The notes below the pieces were generated by a model. The model searched no databases and was not told the origin of the DNA. It was given only the letters and a program-made list of their open reading frames with translations. 64,000 nt of DNA from Frankia umida (GTDB taxonomy: Bacteria; Actinomycetota; Actinomycetes; Frankiales; Frankiaceae), in assembly GCF_023242945.1 (NCBI RefSeq), contig NZ_JALKFT010000011.1:62001-126000 (forward strand). The letters run 5' to 3'. The translations under genes and the position numbers were made by a program. Shown in pieces: positions 42,347 through 54,651 of the stretch. Position 1 is the first letter of the stretch; every line of letters starts with the position of its first letter.

Positions 42347-42486
42347 TGCGCCTGCCTCCCCATCATCCGTGTACTGCCTTTTGGCTGTACTGCTTTCGGG
42401 GGCACTCTGGCATGGCGAAGCGCGCGGGCCGCCGCGTTCTGGGCGCAAAACGCCATGTCGCGGCCCTGGGGGTACCCGAAAGAGTG

Positions 42487-44592
<2,106 letters not shown>

Positions 44593-44700
44593 CGCTGCTG
44601 CCCTGTCCCGCGACCAGCCTCCACTATCCGCGAGCCCGTCCGGCCGGTCACCGCCCGAACGTCCACCAACAGGGGTGATGTGCCCGCCGCCCGCGCGGCC

Positions 44701-44736
44701 GGACGACCGGCTGGACGACCGGCTGGACGACCGGGC
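44701..44736. repeat. 12-bp tandem repeat x3 in the nadE/nifJ gap
   Basis: GGACGACCGGCT occurs twice perfectly and once with two changes (44701-44712, 44713-44724, 44725-44736) in the divergent promoter region. Confidence 0.9.
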
Positions 44737-44831
44737 AGGCTGACAGATGCGACATAACGGGCCATTCGGGCCCGGCGCAGGGGAAGGAAGTCCCGGGCGA
44801 TCAACGGTGTCGGCGACCGACCCTGGAACGC

Positions 44832-47800
44832 ATGGGTCAGAAGACGATCGATGGGAACGAGGCCGCCACATCGGTGGCCTATCGGGCAAGTGAGGTGATC
44901 GCCATCTACCCGATCACCCCGGCGTCGGCGATGGGGGAACTCGCCGACGCCTGGGCGGCCAAGGGAATGGCGAACCTGTGGGGCGCGCTGCCCGAAGTGG
45001 TGCAGCTGCAGAGTGAGGGTGGCGCCGCCGGCGCCGTGCACGGGGCGTTGCAGGCCGGTGCGCTCTCGACGACGTTCACAGCCTCGCAGGGACTGCTGCT
45101 GATGCTGCCGAACATGTTCAAGATCGCCGGCGAGCTGACGCCGATGGTCCTGCACGTCGCCGCCCGCACCATCGCCACTCACGCGCTGTCCATCTTCGGT
45201 GATCACAGCGACGTGATGGCCGCCCGGTCGACCGGCTTCGCCATGCTGTCCTCGGCCTCCCCGCAGGAGGCCCATGACCTCGCCGCCGTGTCCCACGCGG
45301 CGACCCTGGAGTCCCGCGTCCCGTTCCTGCACTTCTTCGACGGTTTCCGCACGTCCCATGAGCTCAACGAAGTGGACGAGATCGACGACGCGACGCTGCT
45401 CTCGCTGCTGAGCGCCGAGCAGATCGAGGCGCACCGCGCCCGCGCGCTGTCCCCGGACCACCCGGTCATCCGCGGCACCACCCAGGACCCGGACACGTTC
45501 TTCCAGGCCCGCGAGGCCGCCAACGCCTACTACACGGCCGTCCCCGGCATCGTGCAGCGCGCGATGGACCAGTTCGCCGAGAAGACCGGCCGCCGCTACC
45601 GGATCTTCGAGTACCACGGCCACCCCGAGGCCGACCGGGTCATCGTGATCATGGGTTCGGGTCGTACCGCGGTGCGCGACGCGGTGGTCCGCCTGATCGC
45701 CCGCGGCGAGAAGGTCGGCTTCGTCCAGGTCCGCCTCTACCGGCCGTTCGACATCGCCGCGTTCCTGGCCTGCCTGCCCGCCACCGCGACGACCATCGCC
45801 GTGCTCGACCGCACCAAGGAGCCCGGTGCCGCCGGCGAGCCCCTGCGCCTGGATGTGCTCGCCGCCCTCGCCGAACGCCCGGAGAGCATGCCGCGGGTGA
45901 TCGGCTGCCGCTACGGCCTGGCGTCCAAGGAGTTCACCCCGGCGATGGCCGCGGCCGTGTTCACCGAACTCGCCGCCGCCCGTCCCCGCCGCGAACTCAC
46001 CGTCGGCATCACCGACGACCTCACCGGCCTGTCGCTGCCCGTGGACCCCGCGAGCATCACCGAGTTCGCCGAGGCGCCGGACGTCCGCCGGGCCGTCTTC
46101 TACGGTCTGGGCAGCGACGGCACCGTCGGTGCCACCCGTGCCAGCGCCAACATCGTCGCCAGCCGCACCGAGCTGCACAGCCAGGCCTACTTCGTGTTCG
46201 ACTCGAAGAAGTCCGGTTCGATGACGGTCTCGCACCTGCGGCTGTCCCCGCGTCCGGTCGACGCCCCCTGGCTCATCCGCGACGCCGAGTACGTCGGCTG
46301 CCACCAGTTCTCCCTGCTCGAACGGGTCGACGTCCTGGCCGTGGCCGCCCCCGGCGCCACCGTCCTGATCAACAGCCCGTACGGTCCGGACGAGGTGTGG
46401 GAGCACCTGCCGGCGAACGCGCAGCGGCACCTGCTCGAGAAGCGGGCGCGGCTGTTCGTCGTCGACGCCGACCGCGTCTCACGCGACGCGGGCCTGCCCG
46501 GCATCGTCAGCCCCGTCCTGCAGACCTGCTACCTGAGCCTGTCCGGGCTGCTGCCCGCCGCGGCCGACACCAGCGGTTCCGAGATCGCTGTCGCCGCCGT
46601 CAAGGACGCGATCCGCATCGCCCAGGGCAAACGCGGCGAGAAGGTGCTGGCCCGTAACTACGCCGCCGTCGACGCCTCCCTCGGCGCGCTCGCCGAGGTC
46701 ACCCTCGCCGGACGCGGCCTCGGCAGCGTCGCCGCCATCCGGGTCCTCGCCCCGGACGCCCCGGTGTTCGTCAAGGAGGTCACCGCCCGCATCATGGCCG
46801 GCGAGGGCGAACTGCTGCCGGTCAGCGCCCTGCCGGTCGATGGCACCTTCCCCGTCGGCACCGCCCGCTACGAGAAGCGCGGCATCGCCCACGAACTGCC
46901 CATCTGGGACGCGGACCTGTGCATCAACTGCGGCAAGTGCGCGCTGGTCTGCCCGCACGCCGCGATCCGGATGTCCGCGTTCGACCCGGAGCTGCTCGCC
47001 GACGCCCCCGCCACCTTCAAGACCCGCACCCCGAAGGAGAAGGACCTCGCCGGTCTGCGGGTCACCGTCCAGGTCTCCCCGGACGACTGCACCGGGTGCA
47101 GCCTGTGCGCCAAGGTCTGCCCCGCGGTCGACAGGACCAACAAGGAGCACCGCGCCCTCGACATGGTCGACGCCGCGCCGCGGATGGCCGAGGAACGCGT
47201 CGGCTGGGAGTTCCTGGAGACCCTGCCCGCCTTCGACCCGACCCTGGTCCCCGGCGACGACGTGCGCGGCTCCCAGCTGCGCCAGCCGCTGTTCGAGTTC
47301 TCCGGTGCCTGCTCGGGCTGCGGCGAGTCGCCCTACCTCAAACTGATGAGCCAGCTGTTCGGTGACCGCATCCTGATCGCCAACGCCACCGGATGCTCGT
47401 CCATCTTCGGCGGCAACCTGCCGACCACCCCGTGGACGGCGGACGCGGCCGGCCGCGGCCCCGCCTGGGCGAACTCACTGTTCGAGGACAACGCCGAGTT
47501 CGGCCTCGGCATGCGCCTGGCCCTGGACGCCCGCGCCCGCGAGGCCCGCCGCCTGCTGCGCATCGCCGCCCCCCTGGTCGGCGACAGCCTGGTGGACGAG
47601 CTGCTCGCCGCCGACCAGAGCAGCGACACCGGCATCGCCCACCAGCGCGCCCGGGTCGCCGAGCTGCGCCGACGCCTGGCCGCCCACCCCGAGCACGACC
47701 GTCGCCTCGACCCGCTCGTCGACAACCTCGTCGAGAAGGCCGTCTGGATCGTCGGTGGTGACGGCTGGGCCTACGACATCGGCTTCGGTGGCCTCGACCA

Positions 47801-48389
47801 TGTGCTCGCCTCCGGACGCAACATCAACGTCCTGGTCCTGGACACCGAGGTGTACTCGAACACCGGCGGTCAGGCGTCCAAGTCGACCCCGCGCGGCGCC
47901 GTCGCGAAGTTCGCCGGCGGCGGCAAGCGCACCCGCAAGAAGGACCTCGGTCTGCTCGCCGCCGCCTACGGCGACGTGTACGTCGCGCAGGTCGCGCTGG
48001 GCTCCAACGACAAGCACACGGTGCGCGCCTTCAACGAGGCCGCGAGCTGGGACGGCCCGTCGCTGATCGTCGCCTACTCGCACTGCATCGCCCACGGCAT
48101 CGACATGACCGACGGCCTGTCGCACCAGAAGGCCGCGGTGAAGTCCGGGTACTGGCCGCTCTACCGGGTCGACCCGCGTGAGGAGATCCCGTTCTCCCTG
48201 GACTCGCGCAAGCCGTCGATGGACTTCGCCGACTTCGCCGCCACCGAGACCCGGTTCACCCGGCTCGCCGCCGCCGCCCCCGAGGCGGCCGTTCAGCTCG
48301 CGGAACAGGCCCAGCGCGACATCCGCGAACGGTGGGCCGTCTACGAGCGTGAGGCCGCCGCGCCCCGCACGCCCGCCACGCCGGACTGA
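44832..48389 (+). CDS. nifJ: Pyruvate:ferredoxin (flavodoxin) oxidoreductase, single chain
   Basis: 1185 residues, the length of homodimeric PFOR/NifJ. It begins KTIDGNEAATSVAYRASEVIAIYPITPASAMGE and continues with all domains in order. Two [4Fe-4S] motifs appear in CINCGKCALVCP (first Cys 697) and CTGCSLCAKVCP (first Cys 753). The TPP/third-cluster domain has CSGCGESPY, GDRILIANATGCSSIFGGN and YSNTGGQASKSTPRG. It oxidises pyruvate to acetyl-CoA and CO2 and reduces ferredoxin or flavodoxin; in diazotrophs this can feed nitrogenase. Other nif genes are not in the window, so a general redox role is also possible. A terminator with a T tract follows. Confidence 0.97.
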   Translation: MGQKTIDGNEAATSVAYRASEVIAIYPITPASAMGELADAWAAKGMANLWGALPEVVQLQSEGGAAGAVHGALQAGALSTTFTASQGLLLMLPNMFKIAGELTPMVLHVAARTIATHALSIFGDHSDVMAARSTGFAMLSSASPQEAHDLAAVSHAATLESRVPFLHFFDGFRTSHELNEVDEIDDATLLSLLSAEQIEAHRARALSPDHPVIRGTTQDPDTFFQAREAANAYYTAVPGIVQRAMDQFAEKTGRRYRIFEYHGHPEADRVIVIMGSGRTAVRDAVVRLIARGEKVGFVQVRLYRPFDIAAFLACLPATATTIAVLDRTKEPGAAGEPLRLDVLAALAERPESMPRVIGCRYGLASKEFTPAMAAAVFTELAAARPRRELTVGITDDLTGLSLPVDPASITEFAEAPDVRRAVFYGLGSDGTVGATRASANIVASRTELHSQAYFVFDSKKSGSMTVSHLRLSPRPVDAPWLIRDAEYVGCHQFSLLERVDVLAVAAPGATVLINSPYGPDEVWEHLPANAQRHLLEKRARLFVVDADRVSRDAGLPGIVSPVLQTCYLSLSGLLPAAADTSGSEIAVAAVKDAIRIAQGKRGEKVLARNYAAVDASLGALAEVTLAGRGLGSVAAIRVLAPDAPVFVKEVTARIMAGEGELLPVSALPVDGTFPVGTARYEKRGIAHELPIWDADLCINCGKCALVCPHAAIRMSAFDPELLADAPATFKTRTPKEKDLAGLRVTVQVSPDDCTGCSLCAKVCPAVDRTNKEHRALDMVDAAPRMAEERVGWEFLETLPAFDPTLVPGDDVRGSQLRQPLFEFSGACSGCGESPYLKLMSQLFGDRILIANATGCSSIFGGNLPTTPWTADAAGRGPAWANSLFEDNAEFGLGMRLALDARAREARRLLRIAAPLVGDSLVDELLAADQSSDTGIAHQRARVAELRRRLAAHPEHDRRLDPLVDNLVEKAVWIVGGDGWAYDIGFGGLDHVLASGRNINVLVLDTEVYSNTGGQASKSTPRGAVAKFAGGGKRTRKKDLGLLAAAYGDVYVAQVALGSNDKHTVRAFNEAASWDGPSLIVAYSHCIAHGIDMTDGLSHQKAAVKSGYWPLYRVDPREEIPFSLDSRKPSMDFADFAATETRFTRLAAAAPEAAVQLAEQAQRDIRERWAVYEREAAAPRTPATPD

Positions 48390-48410
48390 CCCATCCGCCG
48401 TGGCGGGGCC

Positions 48411-48461
48411 GCACCGGGGCCGGCGGCGGGTGACTGCCGCCGGCACCGGTGCGAGGTTTTT
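48411..48461 (+). terminator. Intrinsic terminator of nifJ with T tract
   Basis: A 17-bp stem with one mismatch (48411-48427 with 48436-48452) is followed directly by GAGGTTTTT, making this the most canonical rho-independent terminator in the window. Confidence 0.88.
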
Positions 48462-48546
48462 CACCGATCACCTACCCGACATCTGCGTGTAGTACCTATG
48501 TATCGACCGTTGAGCGACAGCAACCTGTCACGAGGAGGATTCGGCG

Positions 48547-49125
48547 TTGACCAGTCTGGTTGGTTCCGAGTGGGGCCCGCTTGCCGCCCTGGCCGGCGAA
48601 TGGGAAGGCGACCAGGGCATCGACATCGCCTTCGGTAACGTCGAAGGTTCGATGATCACCACCCCGTACCGGGAGAAGATCACCCTCAAGCCGTTCGGCC
48701 CGGTCGACAACGGCTCCCAGCACCTGTACGGCCTCGACTACCGCATGGCCGCCTGGCGCACCGCGGTGGAGGAGGAGAACCCCTTCCACACCGAGGTCGG
48801 CTACTGGCTGTGGGACGCCGAGCTCGGCCACGTCATGCGCTCGTTCATGGTCCCCCGCGGCCAGACCCTGATCGCCGGCGGCGAGACCACCGTCGACGCG
48901 ACCAGCTACACGATGCGCGCCGAGCAGGGCTCCACCAGCTACGGCATCCTGTCCAACCCCTACCTGATCAAGGCGGCGAACACCACCCTCTACGAGGTGG
49001 CGATCACCCTCTACCCGGACGGCAGCTGGGGCTACGACGAGAAGACCGTCATCACCCACGGCCGGGTCACCGAACCCGTCATCCACACCGACCGCAACGT
49101 CCTGCGCCGCGCCGCCGACGCCTGA
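48547..49125 (+). CDS. Nitrobindin/FABP-like heme-binding beta-barrel protein
   Basis: 192 residues with a TTG start, supported by GAGGAGGA about 6 bases upstream. The opening LAGEWEGDQGIDIAFG is a variant of the GxWxGxG motif of the nitrobindin (DUF1794) family, and EEENPFHTEVGYWLWD, VMRSFMVPRG and ATSYTMRAEQG give successive strands of a ten-stranded barrel. Nitrobindins bind ferric heme and scavenge or isomerise reactive nitrogen species; the heme-ligand His cannot be assigned with certainty here. It stands alone behind the nifJ terminator. Confidence 0.85.
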   Translation: MTSLVGSEWGPLAALAGEWEGDQGIDIAFGNVEGSMITTPYREKITLKPFGPVDNGSQHLYGLDYRMAAWRTAVEEENPFHTEVGYWLWDAELGHVMRSFMVPRGQTLIAGGETTVDATSYTMRAEQGSTSYGILSNPYLIKAANTTLYEVAITLYPDGSWGYDEKTVITHGRVTEPVIHTDRNVLRRAADA

Positions 49126-49259
49126 GCCGACCTGACGGCTGACACCCGTTCAGCCCCCGCTCAGCGCCCGTTCGACTCCCGCGCCTCGCTCGCCCCGGTC
49201 GCTTCCACCGCGTTCCGCGACCGGGGCGGGGCCATGCCCACCGGGGGCGACCGCCGGGA

Positions 49260-49877
49260 TCAGCCCGTCGGGCCCAGCAGGCCGGCGGGGATCTCGGCGT
49301 GGAGGAGGCGGTGGGTGTCGACGTGGTCGGGGCCGGTGAGCAGCGCCGGGTCCTCGTCGGGCAGCAGGCTCGCGGCCATGGTGCGGCGCAGCGCCTCCTC
49401 GAGGGACTCGACGCTCTCGGCGAGTGGCAGCGCGAGCGCGGCTCCGTCCGCCGCCACCGCGGTGAGGCAGGCGACGATGCCCGGCACCGGGCGCATCGCC
49501 GGCCAGATGCGCCGGCGCCCACTGTCGGTGAACGCGTCGACCCAGCTCTGGTCGTGCGGCCCGGCGAACTCGGTGAACTGCACATACCGCGGCGGTCCCG
49601 CGACCTCAAGCCCACTGCCGCCGGCGGTGATCCGGTAGCGGCGGCCCGCCCCGATCCGCAGGCCCGCGCCGACCTCGACGGCCGCCGTGCTGCCCGCGCC
49701 GTCGCCGTCCCAGATAGTGATGAGCAGCCCGGGGACACCGGTCTCCCGGCTGGGCATTCCCATCGCGCGGCTGACCAGCGCGCCGGCGCTGCCCTGGACG
49801 GTGGCGAGCACCGCGTCGACCCAGGCGTCGTCGTGGGGCGGTGACGCTCCGCTGATCGGATGTACGACGATGTCCAT
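49260..49877 (-). CDS. Conserved-looking protein of unknown function
   Basis: 205 residues, ATG with GGGAGA upstream. Two similar halves may be present: DDAWVDAVLATVQGSAGALV and HDQSWVDAFTDSG both read as D..WVDA.. helices, each following a strand with a His, so a duplicated ferredoxin-like (ABM/EthD) fold is possible. No signal peptide or catalytic motif is recognised. It is divergent from the LAL regulator gene, with ~120 bp between them, and might be its target or partner; this is only positional. Confidence 0.65.
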   Translation of the reverse strand: MDIVVHPISGASPPHDDAWVDAVLATVQGSAGALVSRAMGMPSRETGVPGLLITIWDGDGAGSTAAVEVGAGLRIGAGRRYRITAGGSGLEVAGPPRYVQFTEFAGPHDQSWVDAFTDSGRRRIWPAMRPVPGIVACLTAVAADGAALALPLAESVESLEEALRRTMAASLLPDEDPALLTGPDHVDTHRLLHAEIPAGLLGPTG

Positions 49878-49997
49878 CGGAGTCTCCCTGCGATCTGGTT
49901 GAGATGGTGACGGACTCGACGATGCCGCCGCGCGCGACCGCGGACCTCAGTGCCAGTACTGGTGTGGGTACTGGTTCGCGCGGACGATGATGGAACC

Positions 49998-52937
49998 GTG
50001 TCAGGCACGGATCGCCCCTTCGTCGGCCGGCAGGCGGAGCTCGCCGCGCTGCGCACCCGGTTGCGCGACGCGGCCCACGGCCATGGCGGCGTCGCGCTGA
50101 TCAGTGGGCCCGCCGGCATCGGCAAGACCCGCCTGCTCGAGGAACTGCTGCGCGCATCGACGACGGCGTCCACGCCGGCGCCCATGCCGCTGCCGCTGCC
50201 GGTCGGCCGTGGCTACTGCCGGCCCGATCACGGCACCCCGCCGCTGTGGCCCTGGCAGCAGGCGCTGCGCTCCCTGGCCCGCGCCGGCGCCGGCCTGAGC
50301 GAGTCGCGGCGCGCCCTCGACGCCGTCGGCCAGGCGCACGTCCCGATCGACCCCCCGAACCTCGCCGCGGTCCGCTTCGCCGCCCTGGCGGACGCCGCGG
50401 ACACCCTGCTGGCCGCGGCCAGCGCGACCACCGCGACCACGACAGCGGCGGCGTCCGGCGTTCCGTGGGTGCTCGTGCTCGAGGATGTGCACTGGGCTGA
50501 CGCGAACACCCTGGAGCTGGTTCGTCAGGTCGCGGCCGGCCTCGCCGATGCCTGCCTGCTGCTGGTCCTCACCGCACGGGACCACCAGCCGGAGCGGGAC
50601 TCGGCATGGTCGCGGCTGCACCGGGAACTGCCGCGACTGCCACGGGTGCACGTCACCCACCTGCCTCCGCTGCCCGACGTCGCCGTCGGCGAGTACCTGC
50701 GGGCCACCGGTACGCCGTCGGCCGGCCCCGACCTGGCCCGTCAGGTGGCCCGCCGCTGCGGCGGCCTGCCCCTGCTGCTCGACGTCGCCGCCACCGGGGC
50801 CGGCCGGCCGGTGCGGGTCGGTGACCTTGTCGACGTCCTGCTCGGTCAGGTGCCCGCCGACGCGCGTCCGGTGCTGCGGGCAGCGGGTCTGCTGCGTGGC
50901 CCGGTGGACGTCCCCCTGCTCGCCGCCGCCGCGGCCGTCGCCGAACCCGCCGCCGCGGCCGCGGTGGACGCCGCCCACCACACCGGCCTGATGATCGCTG
51001 ACGTCGATGCCGATGCCGATGCCGACGTCGGCGCCGTGGGTGTGCCTCGGCGGTTCGTCTTCGCGCACGGCCTGCTCGCCGAGACCCTGGCCGCACACGA
51101 CGGGGACGCGCTCAGCCGCACCATCCACCAGCGTGCCGCGACGGCGTTGGAGGCCCGTGCCGGCCTGCCCGGCGGCGAGTGTCCGCCGGGTGTCGCCGCG
51201 GACATCGCCGCGCACTGGAGCCGCGCCGGATGCCCCGACCAGACGGCCCGCTGGGCGCGGATCGCGGCCGCGCAGGCCCGTCAGGCGCTCGCCTTCGACG
51301 ACGCGGTGGCACATCTGAGCGTCGCCGTGGCGGCGTCGCGGCTGGCCGGCGCCGAGCCGGGCGTGCTGGCCGAGGCGCTGCTCGAGCTGGCCCGCGCGCA
51401 CTACCTCGCCGGCAACCTGACCGAGGCGTTGCGCCACTGCGCGCAGGCCGCCGCCGCCCAGCCCGCCTGCGTGGCCACCGCGGCACTGGTGGTCCGCTGG
51501 GTCACCTTCCCCGAGGCGGCGGATGTCGTCGCCGCCCTGTGCCGCCAGGCCCTGGCCACCGACCAGCCCGCCTCCATCCGCGCGCAGCTGCTCTCCCAGC
51601 TGGCCACCATCCGGGCCGAGGCCGGCGACGCGGACGAGGCCCGCCCCCTGGCCCGGGAGGCGATGACCCTCGCCGCCACCACCACCGCCGCCGCCGCCAC
51701 CACCAGCGGCGGCGGCGGCCAGGCGTTGCTCGATGCCGCACGGGCCAGCGAGCTGCTGCTGACCGAGGCGGACGACGTCCACGAGCGGCTGCGCCTGGCC
51801 GACCTCGCGGCGCGGCAGGCGGCGACGCTCGGGCAGTCGCTGTCCGGGGTGCTGGCCGAGCAGTGGCGGCTGCGAGCCGCCTACCAGCTTGGCCAGCTTG
51901 ACGTGGTGGACACGGCGATGACGGCGATCGCCCGCCTGACCGAACGCGGCGGGCTGCCGCTGGCCCGCTGGCATCTGCTGCGTGGTCAGGCCGCCCGGGC
52001 GGTCCTGGAGGGACGGTTCGCCGCCGGCCGGGCCCACGACGGCGCCGCCGGCCGGCTGGCCCGATCCTTCGGCGACCCCCTGTCGGTCGGGCTTGGCCAC
52101 GCGTGGGCGCAGCACCTCGCGGGCCTGCGCGGCGACCCTGCGGACCTGCCCGCGGACCTGTGGAAAGATCTCCAGGACGCCCCGTCCAACACCCTGATGA
52201 CCGCGTTCCGCGCCAACGCGCTGCTGCTGGCGGGTCATCCGCAGCAGGCCCGGGCCTGCTACGAGCGGCTGCGGCCGCAGTTGGACGACCCGGTCGTCGA
52301 CGTGCGCTGGGCCGGGGTGCTGGTGCAGGCGATCGACCTGGTCGAGGCGTTCGGCGACGCCGCCACCGCCCGCCTGCTCGCCCGCCGGCTCGCACCGCTG
52401 GCACGTTATCCCGGCGCGCACGGCATCCCGACGGTGCTGTTCGTCGGTGCCATGGACGGCCCGTACGGACGGGCCCTCGCACACGCCGGCGACCTGCCCG
52501 CGGCGGAGGCGGCGCTGCGCCGGGCGATCGACGCCGACCGTGCGCTGGGTGCCCGCCCCTATGTCGTGCTTGGCCGGCTCGCGCTCGCCGACGTGCTGCG
52601 CCGCCGCGGGCGCCCCGACGCCGCCGTCCCGGTGGCGACCGCCGCGGCCACCGAAGCCCGCCGCCTCGACATGCCCGGCCCCGGGGCCCGCGCCGACCAG
52701 CTGCTCGCCGCGCTCCCACCCGCCGCCCGCGGCCGCGCCCACCCGCACGATGTGCTCACCGTTCGCGAACGGGAGGTGGCCTCCCTGGTCGTCCAGGCCC
52801 GGTCGAACCGGCAGATCGCCGAGACGCTGGTGCTCAGCGAACGGACGGTGGAAAGCCACGTCCGCAACATCCTGGCCAAACTCGGCTGCACCAACCGCAC
52901 CCAGCTCGTCGCCCGCTGGCGCGCCGACAGCAGCTGA
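49998..52937 (+). CDS. LAL-family (large ATP-binding LuxR) transcription regulator
   Basis: 979 residues from GTG 49998 (an upstream GTG at 49950 is possible). FVGRQAELAALRTRL opens an AAA/STAND NTPase with Walker A GPAGIGKT at 37-44 and Walker B VLVLEDVHWAD near 156-166. A long helical TPR-like middle part with Ala-rich runs follows. The C-terminus is a LuxR HTH (about 918-979): VLTVREREVASLVVQ, ARSNRQIAETLVLSERTVES, HVRNILAKLGC. Such regulators bind a ligand through the middle and activate operons in response to nucleotide exchange. The target is not evident. A run of Thr/Ala and Gly codons near 51680-51720 makes a low-complexity insert. Confidence 0.92.
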   Translation: MSGTDRPFVGRQAELAALRTRLRDAAHGHGGVALISGPAGIGKTRLLEELLRASTTASTPAPMPLPLPVGRGYCRPDHGTPPLWPWQQALRSLARAGAGLSESRRALDAVGQAHVPIDPPNLAAVRFAALADAADTLLAAASATTATTTAAASGVPWVLVLEDVHWADANTLELVRQVAAGLADACLLLVLTARDHQPERDSAWSRLHRELPRLPRVHVTHLPPLPDVAVGEYLRATGTPSAGPDLARQVARRCGGLPLLLDVAATGAGRPVRVGDLVDVLLGQVPADARPVLRAAGLLRGPVDVPLLAAAAAVAEPAAAAAVDAAHHTGLMIADVDADADADVGAVGVPRRFVFAHGLLAETLAAHDGDALSRTIHQRAATALEARAGLPGGECPPGVAADIAAHWSRAGCPDQTARWARIAAAQARQALAFDDAVAHLSVAVAASRLAGAEPGVLAEALLELARAHYLAGNLTEALRHCAQAAAAQPACVATAALVVRWVTFPEAADVVAALCRQALATDQPASIRAQLLSQLATIRAEAGDADEARPLAREAMTLAATTTAAAATTSGGGGQALLDAARASELLLTEADDVHERLRLADLAARQAATLGQSLSGVLAEQWRLRAAYQLGQLDVVDTAMTAIARLTERGGLPLARWHLLRGQAARAVLEGRFAAGRAHDGAAGRLARSFGDPLSVGLGHAWAQHLAGLRGDPADLPADLWKDLQDAPSNTLMTAFRANALLLAGHPQQARACYERLRPQLDDPVVDVRWAGVLVQAIDLVEAFGDAATARLLARRLAPLARYPGAHGIPTVLFVGAMDGPYGRALAHAGDLPAAEAALRRAIDADRALGARPYVVLGRLALADVLRRRGRPDAAVPVATAAATEARRLDMPGPGARADQLLAALPPAARGRAHPHDVLTVREREVASLVVQARSNRQIAETLVLSERTVESHVRNILAKLGCTNRTQLVARWRADSS

Positions 52938-53058
52938 CAGGTGACCTCGCGCTGTGCGCTCGAACCCGCCCGTGCGGCGCCACACCCACGGCGACGAGGA
53001 CAGCAGGTGCGCGGAAACGGTTCCGCGGAACCGTCCCCGGGGGCGCGCTGGGGGGGAG

Positions 53059-54651
53059 CTACGGGCGGTAGGGCGGGGCCGAGGACGGCGGGATGGTGGC
53101 CAGGGCGGCGGAGATGTCGTGGGAGGGGGCGCCGTGGAGCAGGGCGACGTCCATGATGACATCGCAGCCGAGGGTGTGGTCGCGCCAGAAGCAGCGGTAG
53201 CGGCCGCGGGGGCGTCGGCGGGCCTGGCGTCCCTGGAGGGACCAGGTGGTTCCGGGGACGGTGGGCCAGACAGCGAGGACCTGGCGGCCACGGAGCGGGA
53301 TCACGTCGGCGCGGGCGATGTGGCGCCAGCCGAGGTCGACCTGGTGGCCGCCGGCCTCGACGTGGATACCGTGCGGGCTGATCGACAGCGCGGGTCGGCG
53401 CAACCCGTACCGTAGCCGCCACCAGGCCATCGGCATGGCGATCAGGCTGGCGATCAGCACGATGCCGGCGCCGACGACCCGGTTGGCCACGGCCTGATCG
53501 TCGACGGTGCTCTGCTGGGCCTGCCGCATGCCCTCGGATGCGGCGGTGGCGATGGTCGACACCGCCCAGGCGGCCAGGCCCACACTCGTCACGGCCAGGA
53601 TCAGGCCCACGATCAGGAACAGCTGCCAGCGGCCGGCGAACACCGCCGCCGGCGGCCGCGGCGGCGTCGGCTGCGGCGGTGGGGTTGGCCGCGGTGGTGG
53701 GGTGGGCCGGGGCGGCGGGGTCGGTCCGGGTGGCGGGGTTGGCCGCGGCGGGAAGGGGGGCGGTGTGGGAACGGGGTGGGCGTTGGCCTCGGCGGCGCGC
53801 TGGTCGAGCAGGCGGGTGACGCCGGCGGGCCAGCTGGGGCCGGCGAGGGGGACGTCGGTGGCGAGCCAGGCGAGCAGGGACTCGGGGGCGGGGCGGTCGG
53901 CGGCGTCCTTGGCCAGGCAGGACTGGACGAAACCGTGCAGGTCAGGGGGGACACCGGTGAGGTCGGGGTCGGCGTGCACGACGCGGTACAGGACACTCGC
54001 GGGGGAGCCGCGGCCGAACGGGCTGCGGGCGGTCGCGGCGAAGACCAGGACGGCGCCGAAGGCGAAGACGTCGCTGGCGGGGCTCGCCGGGTCGCCGCTG
54101 GCCTGCTCGGGCGACATGTACGCGGCGGTGCCGACGATGTCGCCGGAGCGGGTCAGTTCGGTGTGGTCGGCGGCGCGGGCGATCCCGAAGTCGATCAGGC
54201 GGGGGCCGTCCGCGGCGAGCAGGACGTTGCTCGGTTTGAGATCGCGGTGGACCAGGCCGGCGCGGTGGACGTTGATGAGCGCCTCGAGCAGGCCGGCGCC
54301 CAGACGGCGCAGTACCCGCGCCGAGAACGGGCCGCTGTGCGCCACGGCCTCGTGTAACGACGGTCCGGGGACGTACTGGGTGGCCAGCCACGGGGTGGGG
54401 CTGTCGGGGTCGGCGTCCACGACGGGGGCGGTGAACGCGCCGGAGACCAGCCGCGCCGCGGCGACCTCACGGCGGAAACGATCGCGGAAGACGTCGTCGG
54501 CGGCGAGTTCGGGCCGGATCAGTTTGACGGCGGTCAACCGCCCGGAGGCGGAGTGTGCCAGGTAGACCCGGCCCATACCGCCCTCGCCGAGGCGCGCCCG
54601 CAGGATGTACGGGCCTACCGCGCGCGGATCGCCCGGCTCAAGATCCCGCAT
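53059..54651 (-). CDS. Membrane-bound Ser/Thr protein kinase with non-PASTA C-terminus
   Basis: 530 residues. The kinase domain (about 14-275) is complete: glycine loop LGEGGMGRVY, Lys43, HRDLKPSN with Asp137, DFG at 154-156 and an SPEQ in place of APE. A Pro-rich juxtamembrane linker of PTPPP repeats (about 295-345) leads to one transmembrane helix (WQLFLIVGLILAVTSVGLAA) and a second (VVGAGIVLIASLIAMPMAWW). The remaining ~110 residues form a small beta-rich domain like PH/bPH domains (SISPHGIHVEAGGHQVDLGW), which lies at the cytosolic side if both helices span. No extracellular sensor such as PASTA is present. Confidence 0.92.
   Translation of the reverse strand: MRDLEPGDPRAVGPYILRARLGEGGMGRVYLAHSASGRLTAVKLIRPELAADDVFRDRFRREVAAARLVSGAFTAPVVDADPDSPTPWLATQYVPGPSLHEAVAHSGPFSARVLRRLGAGLLEALINVHRAGLVHRDLKPSNVLLAADGPRLIDFGIARAADHTELTRSGDIVGTAAYMSPEQASGDPASPASDVFAFGAVLVFAATARSPFGRGSPASVLYRVVHADPDLTGVPPDLHGFVQSCLAKDAADRPAPESLLAWLATDVPLAGPSWPAGVTRLLDQRAAEANAHPVPTPPPFPPRPTPPPGPTPPPRPTPPPRPTPPPQPTPPRPPAAVFAGRWQLFLIVGLILAVTSVGLAAWAVSTIATAASEGMRQAQQSTVDDQAVANRVVGAGIVLIASLIAMPMAWWRLRYGLRRPALSISPHGIHVEAGGHQVDLGWRHIARADVIPLRGRQVLAVWPTVPGTTWSLQGRQARRRPRGRYRCFWRDHTLGCDVIMDVALLHGAPSHDISAALATIPPSSAPPYRP

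Noticed and set aside
50001..53291. 1096-residue open frame on the minus strand
   Set aside because: Antisense shadow of the LAL regulator and part of the kinase; composition is Arg/Gly/Gln-rich with no domain, while the plus-strand regulator has clear motifs.
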